Shown here piece after piece: positions 45,403-55,090 of a stretch of DNA of 64,000 bases. A model generated the notes under the pieces. The model searched no databases. It was not told the DNA's origin and was given only the letters and a program-made list of their open reading frames with translations. The stretch's first letter is position 1. The number at the start of each line of letters is the position of its first letter. Both the position numbers and the translations under genes were made by a program. Source of the stretch: Lycorma delicatula (lineage: Eukaryota; Arthropoda; Insecta; Hemiptera; Fulgoridae); the NCBI RefSeq assembly GCF_047948215.1, contig NC_134465.1:17504022-17568021 (forward strand). The letters are read 5' to 3'.

Positions 45403-46990
45403 GCATATCTAAGATCCTAGCCACCACTAGGTGGCTAGGATCCAATCCTGTAGGTTAGACGTATTTCATCTATCGGGTTTATTTTTCATATTAAATCAAG
45501 TTAAACTCATATAAATTTATTATTTTGATCTTCAAGAATATTTTTTCACAAAAACGTATGAAAAAGATAATCGAGGAAGGGTTAAGCGTGTTTTTATTTA
45601 TTACTAAAATAAATTCACTCGTACGATTCATCGTAACTATATGTTTTGTCGGTATGAAGTTTTTGGGTTTTTTTTGTTAAAGGAAGAAACAAAAAGAAAA
45701 AGAATACACGATCGGATCCGATTAATTAAAAAAAAAAAAACGAGAACATATAAATAAATATTTTGACACGGTAACATACATACTGCGATAAACACATTAG
45801 TATTAATCTACCTATTTGACTTCTTTTATTGTTTCCGCTTAATAATATAACCTTTCATTACTTCCGTAGAAATATATTTTTTTCTAACGGTAACAAAGTT
45901 AATAACTAGATAGATAAATAACCGTCGACCCAAATTACAAATAATTCTTACTTTTATCTTTTCCCGTTATCTTTACACCATTTTCCTTGAAAATATAACC
46001 TAATTTCACGCTTTATAATAATGTAAACGAAATTATAAAACTTATTTTATCAGCAAGGGTAATTTGATAACTCGAAAAATATTACCGATAACTAAAAACG
46101 AATCCTATGTCGTGACAATACAATTGTTACGTACGCTTCGTTTTTAAAGGTTATATATATTTTTTATTTAATCGTTTATAACACACAATGAAATGAAAAA
46201 AAATAATAAAGTCGTTTTTGGTGAAAAAAAGTACGCGGATGAAGTTATACGAGGCGTACCTCAAGATCGGTGTTACCTCCATTCTATAGTTGGGAACTGC
46301 TAATAACCGATCAGAAAAATTTATTTATCTGGATGATATAACTTTGGATTATTAAGGTGGATCTTTATAAAAAATATAAGAAATTTTGACGGCTGATTAA
46401 AATATAATGGATAAATCATTTTGAAAAGTTAGTATGGCGGAGAGGTGGACTTCAGTCAATTATTACGACACAGATCGTAGTTTCTTTCATCTGATGGATT
46501 CTGTTATTACACGTTAAGTTTTAATCGTTGAATTTCAACATCGAAATTCCTTAATATAAATCATAATGATTGTTACGTCACTCGACCGAATATTACTCGT
46601 AGCTGAAATAATGTTGAGAATCTCTTCTTATAACCCTAGTGATTGTCGTCGAAGATAAACAGGTTCCAATATGGAGTAATAGGGCACGCATCCATAATAA
46701 TATCATCTGGAAAATCAGTTATATCAGAAGCACACCGACTTTGTTACATTTAGTGCGTGCGATACACCACCTCAAGTAATGAAGATTTTGGAAAACATGT
46801 ATTAGATAAAAACTAAGGATTAATTTATAAATCGACCTATTAACACTTCAGTAAGCGATTCAAAACGTAGAATGTTTTTGTATAACCTTCTTTCACCTTA
46901 AATTTTACCGAATTAAATGTAAGAAGAGCTTATAAACAGAAACGGGAAAAGAATATTTGCGGTGACGAACTGTTAAACGTCAATCCCTTT
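45403..46990. other. AT-rich spacer, no gene recognised
   Basis: No protein, RNA or repeat family was recognised over this 1.6 kb. A CTAGGTGGCTAGG direct/inverted motif near 45425-45440 (CCTAGCCACCACTAGGTGGCTAGG) forms a short hairpin. Confidence 0.45.
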
Positions 46991-47006
46991 AGTTCAAATT
47001 AAACCG

Positions 47007-47302
47007 GCCCGCCGGGCTGGTCTAGCGGTTAACTCGTCATCGCAAATCAACCGATTTCGAACAAGAGTTATAAGGTTTAAATCCTAGTCCTGGCGGCTAC
47101 TTTTATACGGATTTGAATACTAGATCGCGGATATCGGTGCCCTTTGGCGGTTGACTTTCAATTAACTACACGTCTCAGGAATAGCGGACCTGAGACTGTA
47201 CAAGACTACGCTTCATTTACATTCATATATATCATCCTCATTTATTCTCTGAAGTAATACTTTACAGCGGTTCTGGAGGCTAAACGGTAAAAAAAGAGAA
47301 AC
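47007..47302 (+). repeat. SINE-B, full length with target-site duplication
   Basis: Head GCCGGGCTGGTCTAGCGG, body ACGGATTTGAATACTAGATC and tail to GAGGCTAAACGGTAAAAAAAG. It is flanked by GTTCAAATTAAACCG (46992-47006) and GTTCAAACTAAACCG (47303-47317), which match at 14 of 15 positions. Confidence 0.95.
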
Positions 47303-47639
47303 GTTCAAACTAAACCGTTTGGTTTTGAGGTTTCAAGAACTTAAGTGGTTTAGATCGAACAGAATATTAATAACCGATCCGGGAAAGAATCACAATCCGT
47401 TTAGACGCTAAGGTACAGTTCGGTTGTAATCTTAAATAATGAAATATTATTATAAATAATAAATATTATTCTAAAATCACTGATAGTTGTATTATAATCA
47501 GTGACGGCTCGCGTGTAGGCACTGTGGAACTGCAGCGCTCCCTATTTCCACTTGATATTATCCGTAACGTTTAATTTTTTTTCTTTATAATTGGACAATA
47601 TATAATCCTTAAGTTTAAAGTCGGTAGCCGTTCCCCGGT

Positions 47640-47929
47640 TTATGAAAAAATACAAAACTCTTTGTACGGAACTGTGCGCTTCACAGCTCCAGCGGCGTAG
47701 TGTTTGGCTGTGGTGCGCATGCGCACATAGGAAGCTACACACGAGATTGCGAGGGAAAGAGAGCGCTGTCGCTCCCGCAGTTTTGACCCTGGAGTGCTGG
47801 TGGAAGGGTTTTTTTTTTATTTTTACTCCGCGTGTGTATAGAACGTTCCTTTTTCGTTCACTTTTCTAGTTTACTAGGTGGAAGGAATACGAAAGCCGTT
47901 TAGTTGTTTTTTTCAGTAGTGATCAGAAG
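47640..47929 (+). promoter_or_regulatory. Putative captured amphiphysin promoter or leader
   Basis: The segment upstream of the captured exon is conserved with copy 1. Matching points include GCGCTTCACA, GTTTGGCTGT, CACATAGGAAGCTnCACnCGAG, CTGTCGCTCCCGCAGT, ACTCCGCGTGTGTATAGAAC and GTTTAGTTGTTTTTTTCAG. Its base composition is unlike the surrounding AT-rich DNA. The last CAG, 13 bases before the ATG, could also be a splice acceptor of an upstream intron. Promoter activity is not shown by the sequence. Confidence 0.4.
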
Positions 47930-47998
47930 ATGGCGGAAAACAAGGGCTCTTTGATCGCCAAATCTGCCAAAAAATATGCCGGAAGAGCGAAAGAGAAG
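47930..47998 (+). pseudogene. Amph: Captured amphiphysin first coding exon, open
   Basis: 69 nt, 23 codons from ATG: MAENKGSLIAKSAKKYAGRA followed by KEK, then GT (GTAATCAG). The N-terminus of insect amphiphysin is of the form MxENKG-x3-AKS-x-QKHAGRAKEK, ahead of the BAR coiled coil that bends membranes. Unlike copy 1, the start codon and frame are intact, but the SVQKH segment has changed to SAKKY, so it is diverged from the ancestral exon. If spliced to the acceptor-like site at 48280 it would read only about 15 more codons before a stop. No later amphiphysin exon (BAR or SH3) is in the window. I treat it as a transposon-carried gene fragment and not the functional gene. Confidence 0.8.
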
Positions 47999-48445
47999 GT
48001 AATCAGTAAAATTAATTACGAATTTGTTTCTGTGTACGTAGAAATTTAAATTAAGTACCGTCGGAGTATAATGTTTTTAAGTGGACATTTTGTTAAGTTA
48101 TTATCTAATAATCGTAAAAAATATTATCTTTATTGACATTTTATTATTTATTCGGTTAAATCGATTGTGCTTAAAAACAGTGTACCATATTCTTGAATGT
48201 AATAAAGTGTAGAATTAGATTATTATCCTGCTTCCAACTATTCTATTTGATTCGTTTTTTTCGGGTCTTTTATTTTACAGAAAACTTTAACCACGGCCTT
48301 GAAAAGGCCCAGGAAAAACTTTTGTTGAGCGGCACCCGCACTAATTTTAGTGGTGAATCGCCACCGATTTATAATTAAGAGTATAAAAAGAAACCTTTTT
48401 TCTATTCCTAATCTGTTCAACGTCTGAACTTTAAGCAACCCGACG

Positions 48446-48530
48446 CCCCAATAAGATGAGGATGATATGTAAATTAAGATGTAATCTTGTGCAGAATTAA
48501 GCCGATCATTCCTGAGATGAAATAACTTAT
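48446..48530 (-). repeat. SINE-B fragment
   Basis: GATGAGGATGATATGTAAAT, then TAATCTTGTGCAGA and CGATCATTCCTGAGATG. This matches the central SINE-B body on the minus strand, with head and tail missing. Confidence 0.6.
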
Positions 48531-48558
48531 TTGTGACGAGTATTTATCATTAGACTTT

Positions 48559-48594
48559 TCCTCCGGATCCGCACAGTTAATTATCGCTTTAGAG
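48559..48594 (-). repeat. SINE-A, left part of a copy split by hAT insertion
   Basis: CCTCCGGATCCGCACAGTTAATT leading into CGCTTTAGAG corresponds to the end of SINE-A (minus-strand CTCTGCGGAAAG...ACTGCGGACATGGAGG in the 43.2 kb copy). The rest of the copy is at 50686-50798. Confidence 0.65.
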
Positions 48595-48770
48595 CAGAGG
48601 TTGCCAAACTTATTTTTCTCATAGACCACTTTCAAAATTTTGCTGGTTCCGGTGGACCCCCTGCAGCTACATTTCTACCGTATTTCCAGTCGACGGAAAA
48701 TGTGAAGATTAGATCTAACTATGAAAATTTGCGTTACGGCTGAGTTCCACGAACTAACAGCTTCCGAAAA

Positions 48771-48918
48771 AAGTGAGAATCGATCGGTTAATTTTTGATC
48801 GACTGTGCTGTGAGTGGATGTCAAAAAAGTAAAGTTGGCCCATCAAAAAAAATGCTTCCATCCGACTTTACATTTTTGACATCTACTCACAGCACAAGAA
48901 AGCAATCGATTCTCACTT
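48771..48918. repeat. Inverted repeat inside the hAT element
   Basis: Arms of about 60 bp start AAGTGAGAATCGAT at the left and end ATCGATTCTCACTT at the right, with shared internal blocks GTGCTGTGAGT and GATGTCAAAAA. The loop is short. It could fold into a long hairpin transcript. Confidence 0.92.
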
Positions 48919-49178
48919 ATTTTATTTAGAAAACTTTCCATTCAGAGTGGTAAAAAGCAAAAGAAAAATAGTATATTTTTTTGTGTTGCATTTATTCAAA
49001 TATGTAATAATTACACTATTAATTATTATTGTTATAATATTGCAATGTAATATAATAAAATTGTCGTAATATAATTAAAATTAAACATTAATAACGTAAT
49101 GTATCTTCTACAATGACAATCACAAAATAGTTACAATTTTAATGGGAGGGATGTACTTGATGGATTTACAGCAAATTA

Positions 49179-50458
49179 TCAATATTTGGCTTCAGTTTTG
49201 TTAAGAATAAGCGCAAATCTCCCCGTTCTGTGATATTTTTCGACAAGATATGACAAGGGAAACGCTATCAAAAGCTTTCTCGCAATTCCCCACAATCCAG
49301 GATATTTTTCTGGTATTTCTGCCTGCAGCCAAAATGTATGATACCCTCTTTTAAATTTCACCTTCAGCTCCTCAATAGTGCTAAGCTCGAGTAGCTTCTC
49401 TTGTAGTATCACATTCTCCACTTCCGTTTCATTAAATGGATTTATGATCCGTGGTGGTATTTCCATCGTCAGAATACCTTCAAATCTGATTTTGAAGTCA
49501 TCATGCAGGGCGATTAAATGTTGAACGTATGTCTGAATATCCTCATCAAGGCATTCTACCTGTGACAAGTTTGAAAACTGGAAAAATACGCGCCGACTAA
49601 TATTTTGCTTGATAAATTTCAATTTTCCAAGAAAAGCTGAAATTACACCCTTTGTTTTTATTAAATAGAGACTGTCCCCTTGTAATTGTAAGTTAATGTC
49701 ATTAAATTTTTTGAACAAATCAGTCAAATACGCGATGTCAGCTTTCAAAGTGATCAGGTTTTCTTTTAAATCTAAATCTTCACCTTCCAGAAACTCTAAA
49801 ACTGATTCAAAAAGTGAGTAAAATCTTGTTAAACATGCACCTTTCGACAACCAGCGTAACTTCAGTATGTAAGAGCGATCGTTGAAAGTCTTCATCATTT
49901 TCATCGCACAATTGGGCAAATAAAGGCGTATTCAATGCATTACTTCTTATCTTGTTAAGAGCATTAATTACAAGTTGAAGCGATTGGTGGAATCTATCAC
50001 TCAGATTTTTCGCTACTAGGTGTTGTCGGTGGATGACACAGTGAATTGCAGTTACCTCTGGTATAAATCTTTTAAGATGGCTTATAAACCCACGATATCG
50101 CCCGACCATGGCAGGAGCTCCATTTGTTGCCACCGAAATGACGTTTGTGAATGGAAATGATTTTTCGTTAGAAAAATCACTCAGGACATTAAATATTGAT
50201 TCACCTTTAGCGTCCGTCTCCAAAGTTTTCGCGAATAGTAGCTCCTCGTGAATTTCTTCGTCCATAACAAATCGAACATATGCCAATAATAATGCTTCAT
50301 TACCAGGTAAAGTTGACTCGTCCAGCTGAACAGAAAAATGAGTTGTTTGCAGATAATTACACAAGAAACTTTCAATATCAGAGCTCATTTCATCAATACG
50401 TCTTTGTACAGTGTTGTTACTCAAAGGAATTCTTTTGAGTATGTCAAATGGAGATTAG
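49179..50458 (-). pseudogene. hAT transposase (ZBED5/FAM200-like lineage), truncated and frameshifted
   Basis: The two open parts join near 49857. The first part (50458-49858) reads IPLSNNTVQRRIDEM, VQLDESTLPGNEALLLAYVR (first catalytic Asp region), GAPAMVGRYRGF and AIHCVIHRQHL. The second (to 49179) has RWLSKGACLTRFYSL, then a C-terminal PEKYPGLWGIARKLLIAFPL and SYLVEK. A single extra base after the HTEV codons shifts the frame. The N-terminal BED zinc finger is absent. After SYLVEK the usual F-S-AV..LL-KKRN block is missing and the frame resumes as TGRFALIL, consistent with a deletion of about 15-20 residues. hAT transposases excise and reinsert elements. Domesticated relatives exist, but the lesions and the element ends show this one is a dead transposon gene. 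Confidence 0.92.
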
Positions 50459-50685
50459 TGCAGAACGGTTTTTAAAACCTCTTCTCAAACCATTATCTGC
50501 CTAGCCTAGATCGATACGCAAAGTCAAGCCAACATTTTAGTTCTTCACTATCGAAACCAGATGAATTTTCGTGGACCCCCGCTTACGAATTGTGAACCCC
50601 CATTTTTTTGTCACGCCAACGTAGATCCCCGTCGAGTCTCCCGTTGACCCCTGGGGGTCCGCTTGGACCACTTTGGGAATCGATG

Positions 50686-50798
50686 CTTTAGAGGATGAGA
50701 TGAATGATTTGTAGCGTATGTGAAAATGCCACGCCTGACCGGGATTCGAACCCGGGACCTCCGGGTGAAAGGCCGAGACTCTACCGCCTCGCGCCACA
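50686..50798 (-). repeat. SINE-A, main part of a copy split by hAT insertion
   Basis: On the minus strand it has TGTGGCGCGAGGCGG (A-box region), CTTTCACCCGGAGG, GGGTTCGAATCCCGG and the GGCATTTTCACATACGCTAC body, ending in CATCTCATCCTCTAAAG at the hAT target duplication. Its remaining 36 bp lie at 48559-48594. Confidence 0.9.
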
Positions 50799-52105
50799 GC
50801 TTACCGTTTAACCTATCGATGGGTAAAAAAAAAATGTTAGTTAAATAGATAAAATTCAAAAAGAAGAGATTTAAAAAAGTCTAAATATTTAAGCCGGCGG
50901 TTTAATTTTACGTTGAAGATATTTATTAAATTATTCAGCTTCACATGCAATAATTCAATTTTAGAAGGAAATGTAGCTCAGAGTAAATCTTTAAAGGAAT
51001 ACAAATCTATCCGATTATACGAAACAGGTACGTGAAGATTTAGCTTTTATAAAGCACATATTGATTAAAAGAGTAGCAAAAAATAGAAAGGAATAAATAA
51101 AACCGTCAAGCCGGTCCAAGCAAAATTTTGGATTATTAAATAGTAAATGATAAATATGTTGGATCTGTCCTGTAATAACGCTTCAAAATTTGAGAAATTA
51201 GTATGTACAAATGCCAAGCCGCAGATCTGAGGGTGCTCAATAGTTACTAAATGCTCACAAGCCGATTAAGTTGAAAATATTTTAAATCGTGAAAAATAAA
51301 GGTAATACTTTTTCTATTTTTTTATAACTAATATTATTAAAATAAGAAAACAGTTAATTAATAAAAATAAAACAAATTTGTAAATGTAAAAAGTTCGGGA
51401 AGTTTAATAACATTATTGAAAGATATTTTATTTTTTTGATATCGATTAAAAACTAGTATAACAAAAAAAATTACCTGTTACAAAATATCGTTTATAAAAA
51501 TAATAATAATAATTACGTATACAAACAAGCGATACAATGTTTTAGTTTCGTTGTTCCGTGTTCTGTCATTTGTGACGCGATTAGTTTACAATTTTAGCCT
51601 ACATTGTCGGTCTAATTATCCAATGCCAAAATTTTGCTGTATCATTTTTGTTATTATTATGTAATTTTTTTTAATATAAATAATTAAATATCATATTCCT
51701 CTCTTTTTTATTCTTCACGGTCTCTCTCTCTCTCTTAAGTATAAAATATCAAAATGTTTTTATTTATAATAAAAACCCGATGAGATGCGATAATGAGCAG
51801 ATTTTATTTTTAACTGGAAAATTAGTATACACCAAGTATATCCGAATGGAGTACAGTAAGTACGAGGCAAGATACAACAGGTATAGTCTTGTGGTAATGC
51901 AGCTAGATCTTATAATTATAAATTATGATTAACGTTTTATTATTTTTTTTTAATGGATATAACGACGTATAATTTTATTTATTTTTATTACTATAAAATC
52001 CTAAATATTACTTGAATTCGAAATCAAAACTTTTTAAATGAAAAATAAAGATGGTATCACTACACAATTGAGGTCAGCGGAATGGTTATTATCAAAATAA
52101 TTAAC
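50799..52105. other. AT-rich spacer, no gene recognised
   Basis: A short CT microsatellite lies at about 51721-51735. No conserved motif was seen. Confidence 0.45.
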
Positions 52106-53037
52106 AAAAATCTGATGTGGACCACATGACTTCTTTGTACGCCTATTAAATTACACAAACACATTTTTAAAAGTACATGAAATTTTATTTTATTAATAAC
52201 TTCTGATTCTTACTTCCTTGTACGAAGTAAAGGAAGCATTGTGATCGCAAAAAATTTAGGTTTTCAGATTTCAACGGAAATATCCATTCTATTTTCGGCG
52301 TGACGTCTGTACGTACGTACGTGTATTGCTTATAATTTAGAAACGATCGGTCGTAGGATGTTGAAATTTTGGATTTAAAACTGTTGTAACATAGTTGTGC
52401 ATCTCCTCTTTTAATTACAATTGACTCGACCAAAAGTGTCCAAAAAATCCAATAAATGTGGATTTTGGACTTTATCTTAACTCCAGTAAAAATCCTCATC
52501 GAGAGCTTTTCAACGATAAATCATAAGCGGTATTTTTCTCATCGGTTCCAGAGTTATAGCCAAACAAAATTTTAATTAATGAAATATTTGGATCAAGGGG
52601 AAGGCACATCAGTTCGAATCAGGCTTCATCACCTTTTTTTTAACTTTTTTTAAAAATTTAAATTGATTGATTTAATAATAATTATTAACCTCTGCTTGTA
52701 AAAAACGTTTTACGATAAATAATAATTCAATAAAAAAAAAGAAAAATATCAAAAATTACTAATGAAACAAAGTTTTATGTACTTTTAATTAAAAAAAAAA
52801 AAATGTATATATGTAATTTAATAGGCGTACAAGGAAGTCATGTAGTGCGCACATCAGATTTTTTTCATTTTTTTTATGTTGTTATTCAATTATTATTTGT
52901 TGTAAAAATTTGTTTACAGGCACAGGTTAATAATTATTAATAAACCAATATATTTAAATGAAAAAAAAAGTTATAAATAAGGAAATGAAGTCGAATTTGA
53001 ACCGATTTGCCTTCCTCTTGATCCACACATTACATTA
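52106..53037. repeat. Palindromic family C nest (forward copy inside a reverse copy)
   Basis: 52106-52207 is the beginning of a reverse-oriented copy (AATCTGATGTGGACCACATG... AACTTCTGATT). 52209-52868 is a complete forward copy (ACTTCCTTGTACGAAGTAAA ... GTACAAGGAAGTCATGTAG and CACATCAGATTT). 52869-53037 is the continuation of the reverse copy (CATTTTTTTTATG... GAAGTCGAATTTGAACCG). The outer copy stops at 53037, where the R1-like tail begins. Confidence 0.88.
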
Positions 53038-53039
53038 AG

Positions 53040-53640
53040 AGTGCTTATGTGTGCCTGCGCCCTATTGACTAAACCTCCTATCTCATCGATAGGAGCCGAC
53101 AGCCCCGGGAGGTGCCTTCGAGCTCGGGAGATCAGGAGTCCAGGTGCATCATCACCGACGTCCATCCTTGCAAGCGTGGACGGACGCTACCTCCGCAGGG
53201 GGCTGTCCGTAACCCCTTCGCTCTAGCTGTTGCTTCTCTAGATATCCACCTTGTAGGTCACCTTAGTCCTCACACCACTCAGGTAGATATTTCTCCTTGG
53301 TTTTTAAGACCTTGGTAATTAGCTCTTCCACGCCGTTATCACTGGAGAGCATGTGGTTCGTGATGTTATCTGGATTTAGCCAGGCTAGACCAGTACATTT
53401 CCGTCTGCACCCGTCTAATGCGGATGAAGAAGGTGTATAATGAAGTATTCTCCTCTCCATAATATATATAGCGTGGGGAATTCCGCCTCCGAAACCGGTA
53501 GAGGTAGGCACAGTACTTTCCGTGCCCCGACAGGAACTGCGTAATATTATAGCCCACTTTCCCACGGTGTCGTTTTAGCGAGGGTTCTATACCGGGTATT
53601 AACATCTAGGCCATATACCCTGATCGGACTCATCCATTCC
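53040..53640 (-). pseudogene. R1-clade-like LINE 3' end with ORF2 C-terminus
   Basis: In two overlapping minus-strand frames: IEPSLKRHRGKVGYNITQFL, SGHGKYCAYLYRFRRRNSP and YYGEENTSLYTFF, then ELITKVLKTKEKYLPEWCED and a stop at 53263. This matches the R1-type xPWxxRxHGEVxYxLTQFLSGHGxFRxYLxRF-x-C-x2-C-G-EDTAEHTFF segment, with the Cys residues of the zinc knuckle lost (YIYYGEE). The region from 53262 down to about 53040 is the 3' untranslated part. It directly follows the truncated outer family C copy, so it probably inserted there. Confidence 0.8.
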
Positions 53641-53765
53641 GGTTGCAATTTAACGATTAATTGTACCTTGGCTTCATATGAATGCGTGCCTTGATATATA
53701 CTTTGTAACTGGGTAGCTCGTAAGCGTATGGGCGGAATGCCGGCAAATCACTTCAAGTCGCCATC

Positions 53766-53999
53766 CTAATGATATCTTCGCGTAGCATTGAGAATGTGAG
53801 AGATCGGTTCATCAGTGAATACGTTTTTCTTGTATACCTCGCATTTCATCCATCCCCATAAACAGTTATCTAAGGGAATAAAATCCGGTGATCTAGGTGG
53901 CCAATTTACCGGCTCTCCAAATCCAGTAAATTTTTCACGTAAGAATTGTCTTACTTCATTTGTGAAATGTGTTGGTGCTCCATAAAACTGACTCCACAT
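53766..53999 (-). pseudogene. Tc1/mariner-like (DDE_3) transposase C-terminal fragment
   Basis: Frame of 77 codons with GAPTHFTNEVRQFLREKF, then EPVNWPPRSPDFIPLDNCLW and GWMKCEVYKK. This is the C-terminal catalytic part of a transposase type common in insects (QQDGAPxHF..VR-FL, then WPPRSPDLTPLDFFLWGxLK-xVY). The second catalytic Asp block reads SQFYGAP instead of QQDGAP, so it is lost. The same type of transposase, up to exactly this block, is seen on the plus strand at 61906-62757. Confidence 0.8.
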
Positions 54000-54119
54000 T
54001 TCGTTTCGACAATGAGAAATTTATAAACGCTAAAAAATTCATCGTTTAAGAATGCCAAATAATTTTAATCTAGTACGAAAGGACATATTAATTACAGATG
54101 TTTTTAATTTTACAAATTC

Positions 54120-54595
54120 AAAACATTTTTCTGTTTTGTTTTTAATAATAAAAGACGATCATTTGTTTTTGTTTTTCAAAAACTTTATTACATAATTTTT
54201 TCAGAATTAAATTTTCTAAAATTTTGATAATAAAATGTACGCATTTATTAATAAATTAACAAAGTTATTGTATTTCAAATCTAAAAAAGCTGTTTTTCCT
54301 CACCGAATTTTCCGTTTTACGTTACATATCATAGAAACTACGGGAAATAGAATTGTAGGACCTCATTTATTTGATTTTTCACGTAAAACAAGACAAGAAA
54401 TCATAAAATTTACTTCATATAAAGCCTTAAAAATTTCAATACGACCTCATTTCACCGGGGGAACTGAAATCCAGGGGAAATCATTCACTAGCCTCGATAA
54501 CAAGCGTTTCCGGACATTTGTTTATATGACCGTTTTTCCTTCTTTCAAGCTCTAGAATCAGTTCCCAATTTATTTCCTCTTCTTCCTCCCGAACT
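54120..54595 (+). repeat. Repeat D, second copy
   Basis: Counterpart of 13975-14500, somewhat shorter. The 106-codon frame at 54235-54555 is not conserved in the other copy, so it is not taken as coding. Confidence 0.65.
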
Positions 54596-54599
54596 TCTG

Positions 54600-55000
54600 T
54601 TTATATCAGTTTTCTTCGTTATTTTCATCGGCAGAACATGTACTGAAATTTTGTTACATTCTTCATGAATCGCTCTGTATAAAAAAAATAGGTCGTTTCA
54701 AGAGAAAAGTATACGCTAAATTTTATTTTTTTATCTTTAGGAGTCAAAAATTATTAAAGAGTTCCTATATTTTAATAACAATGTATGTTTCTCACGGAAA
54801 TAATATACTTATAAAAAATAACACAATTTTGAAGTCTACTTCTATAACCGACATACTAAAATCGACGTAATTTTATCTTCAAAAAACATTTGATGCGCTT
54901 GAACATTTTTGATCGTCGATAAAAATAATTCTTGTCTGCGTAATTATTTTTTTATAAAATACGAAAAAAGGTTTCTGTTCAAAAGTTTCTGTTGATTTAA
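54600..55000. other. AT-rich spacer, no gene recognised
   Basis: Nothing was recognised. Confidence 0.4.
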
Positions 55001-55090
55001 CCGGCGAAGCGATCGACCTTTTATCCAAAGGCCCCGGGTTCTAATCCCGGCAAAAAGAATATCTTTCATACGCTACAAATTACGTACTAA
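55001..55090 (+). repeat. SINE-A-related tRNA-like head, diverged
   Basis: AACCGGCGAAGCGATCGACC and TTTTATCCAAAGGCCCCGGG, then TTCTAATCCCGGCAAAAAGA and CTTTCATACGCTACA. This matches the SINE-A head, B-box region and body with substitutions. Confidence 0.5.

Larger units (their letters stand above)
47499..48366 (+). mobile_element. hAT-type miniature element carrying amphiphysin 5' end (copy 2)
   Basis: 868 bp. The left end is CAGTGACGGCTCGCG. The right end, on the other strand, is the degraded CGGTGGCGATTCACC joined to CTAAAATTAG, which in copy 1 also follows its terminus. The flank is ATTATAAT on the left and ATTTATAAT on the right, consistent with an 8-bp hAT target duplication carrying one extra T. 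Inside are a GC-richer leader, a coding exon with donor, an intron-like AT-rich segment and an acceptor-like TTTTATTTTACAG at about 48268-48280. No transposase is present. Confidence 0.82.
48595..50685 (-). mobile_element. hAT element (2.09 kb) with perfect 8-bp target duplication
   Basis: Terminal segments CAGAGGTTGCCAAAC at the left and, on the other strand, CATCGATTCCCAAAG at the right fit the hAT CAG-GGTTCCCAAAC terminus. Both sides also carry the typical TGGACCCCC sequence. The direct repeat CTTTAGAG is exact at 48587-48594 and 50686-50693. It contains one broken transposase gene on the minus strand and a 148-bp near-palindrome (48771-48918) in its 3' part. It is inserted in a SINE-A. 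Confidence 0.95.

Noticed and set aside
47930..47998. A functional host amphiphysin gene starting in this window
   Set aside because: Two inverted copies exist, both inside elements with matching termini. No BAR or SH3 exon follows within the window, and each copy has changes the other lacks.
54235..54555. A 106-residue gene in repeat D
   Set aside because: The second copy of the repeat (13975-14500) does not keep the frame.
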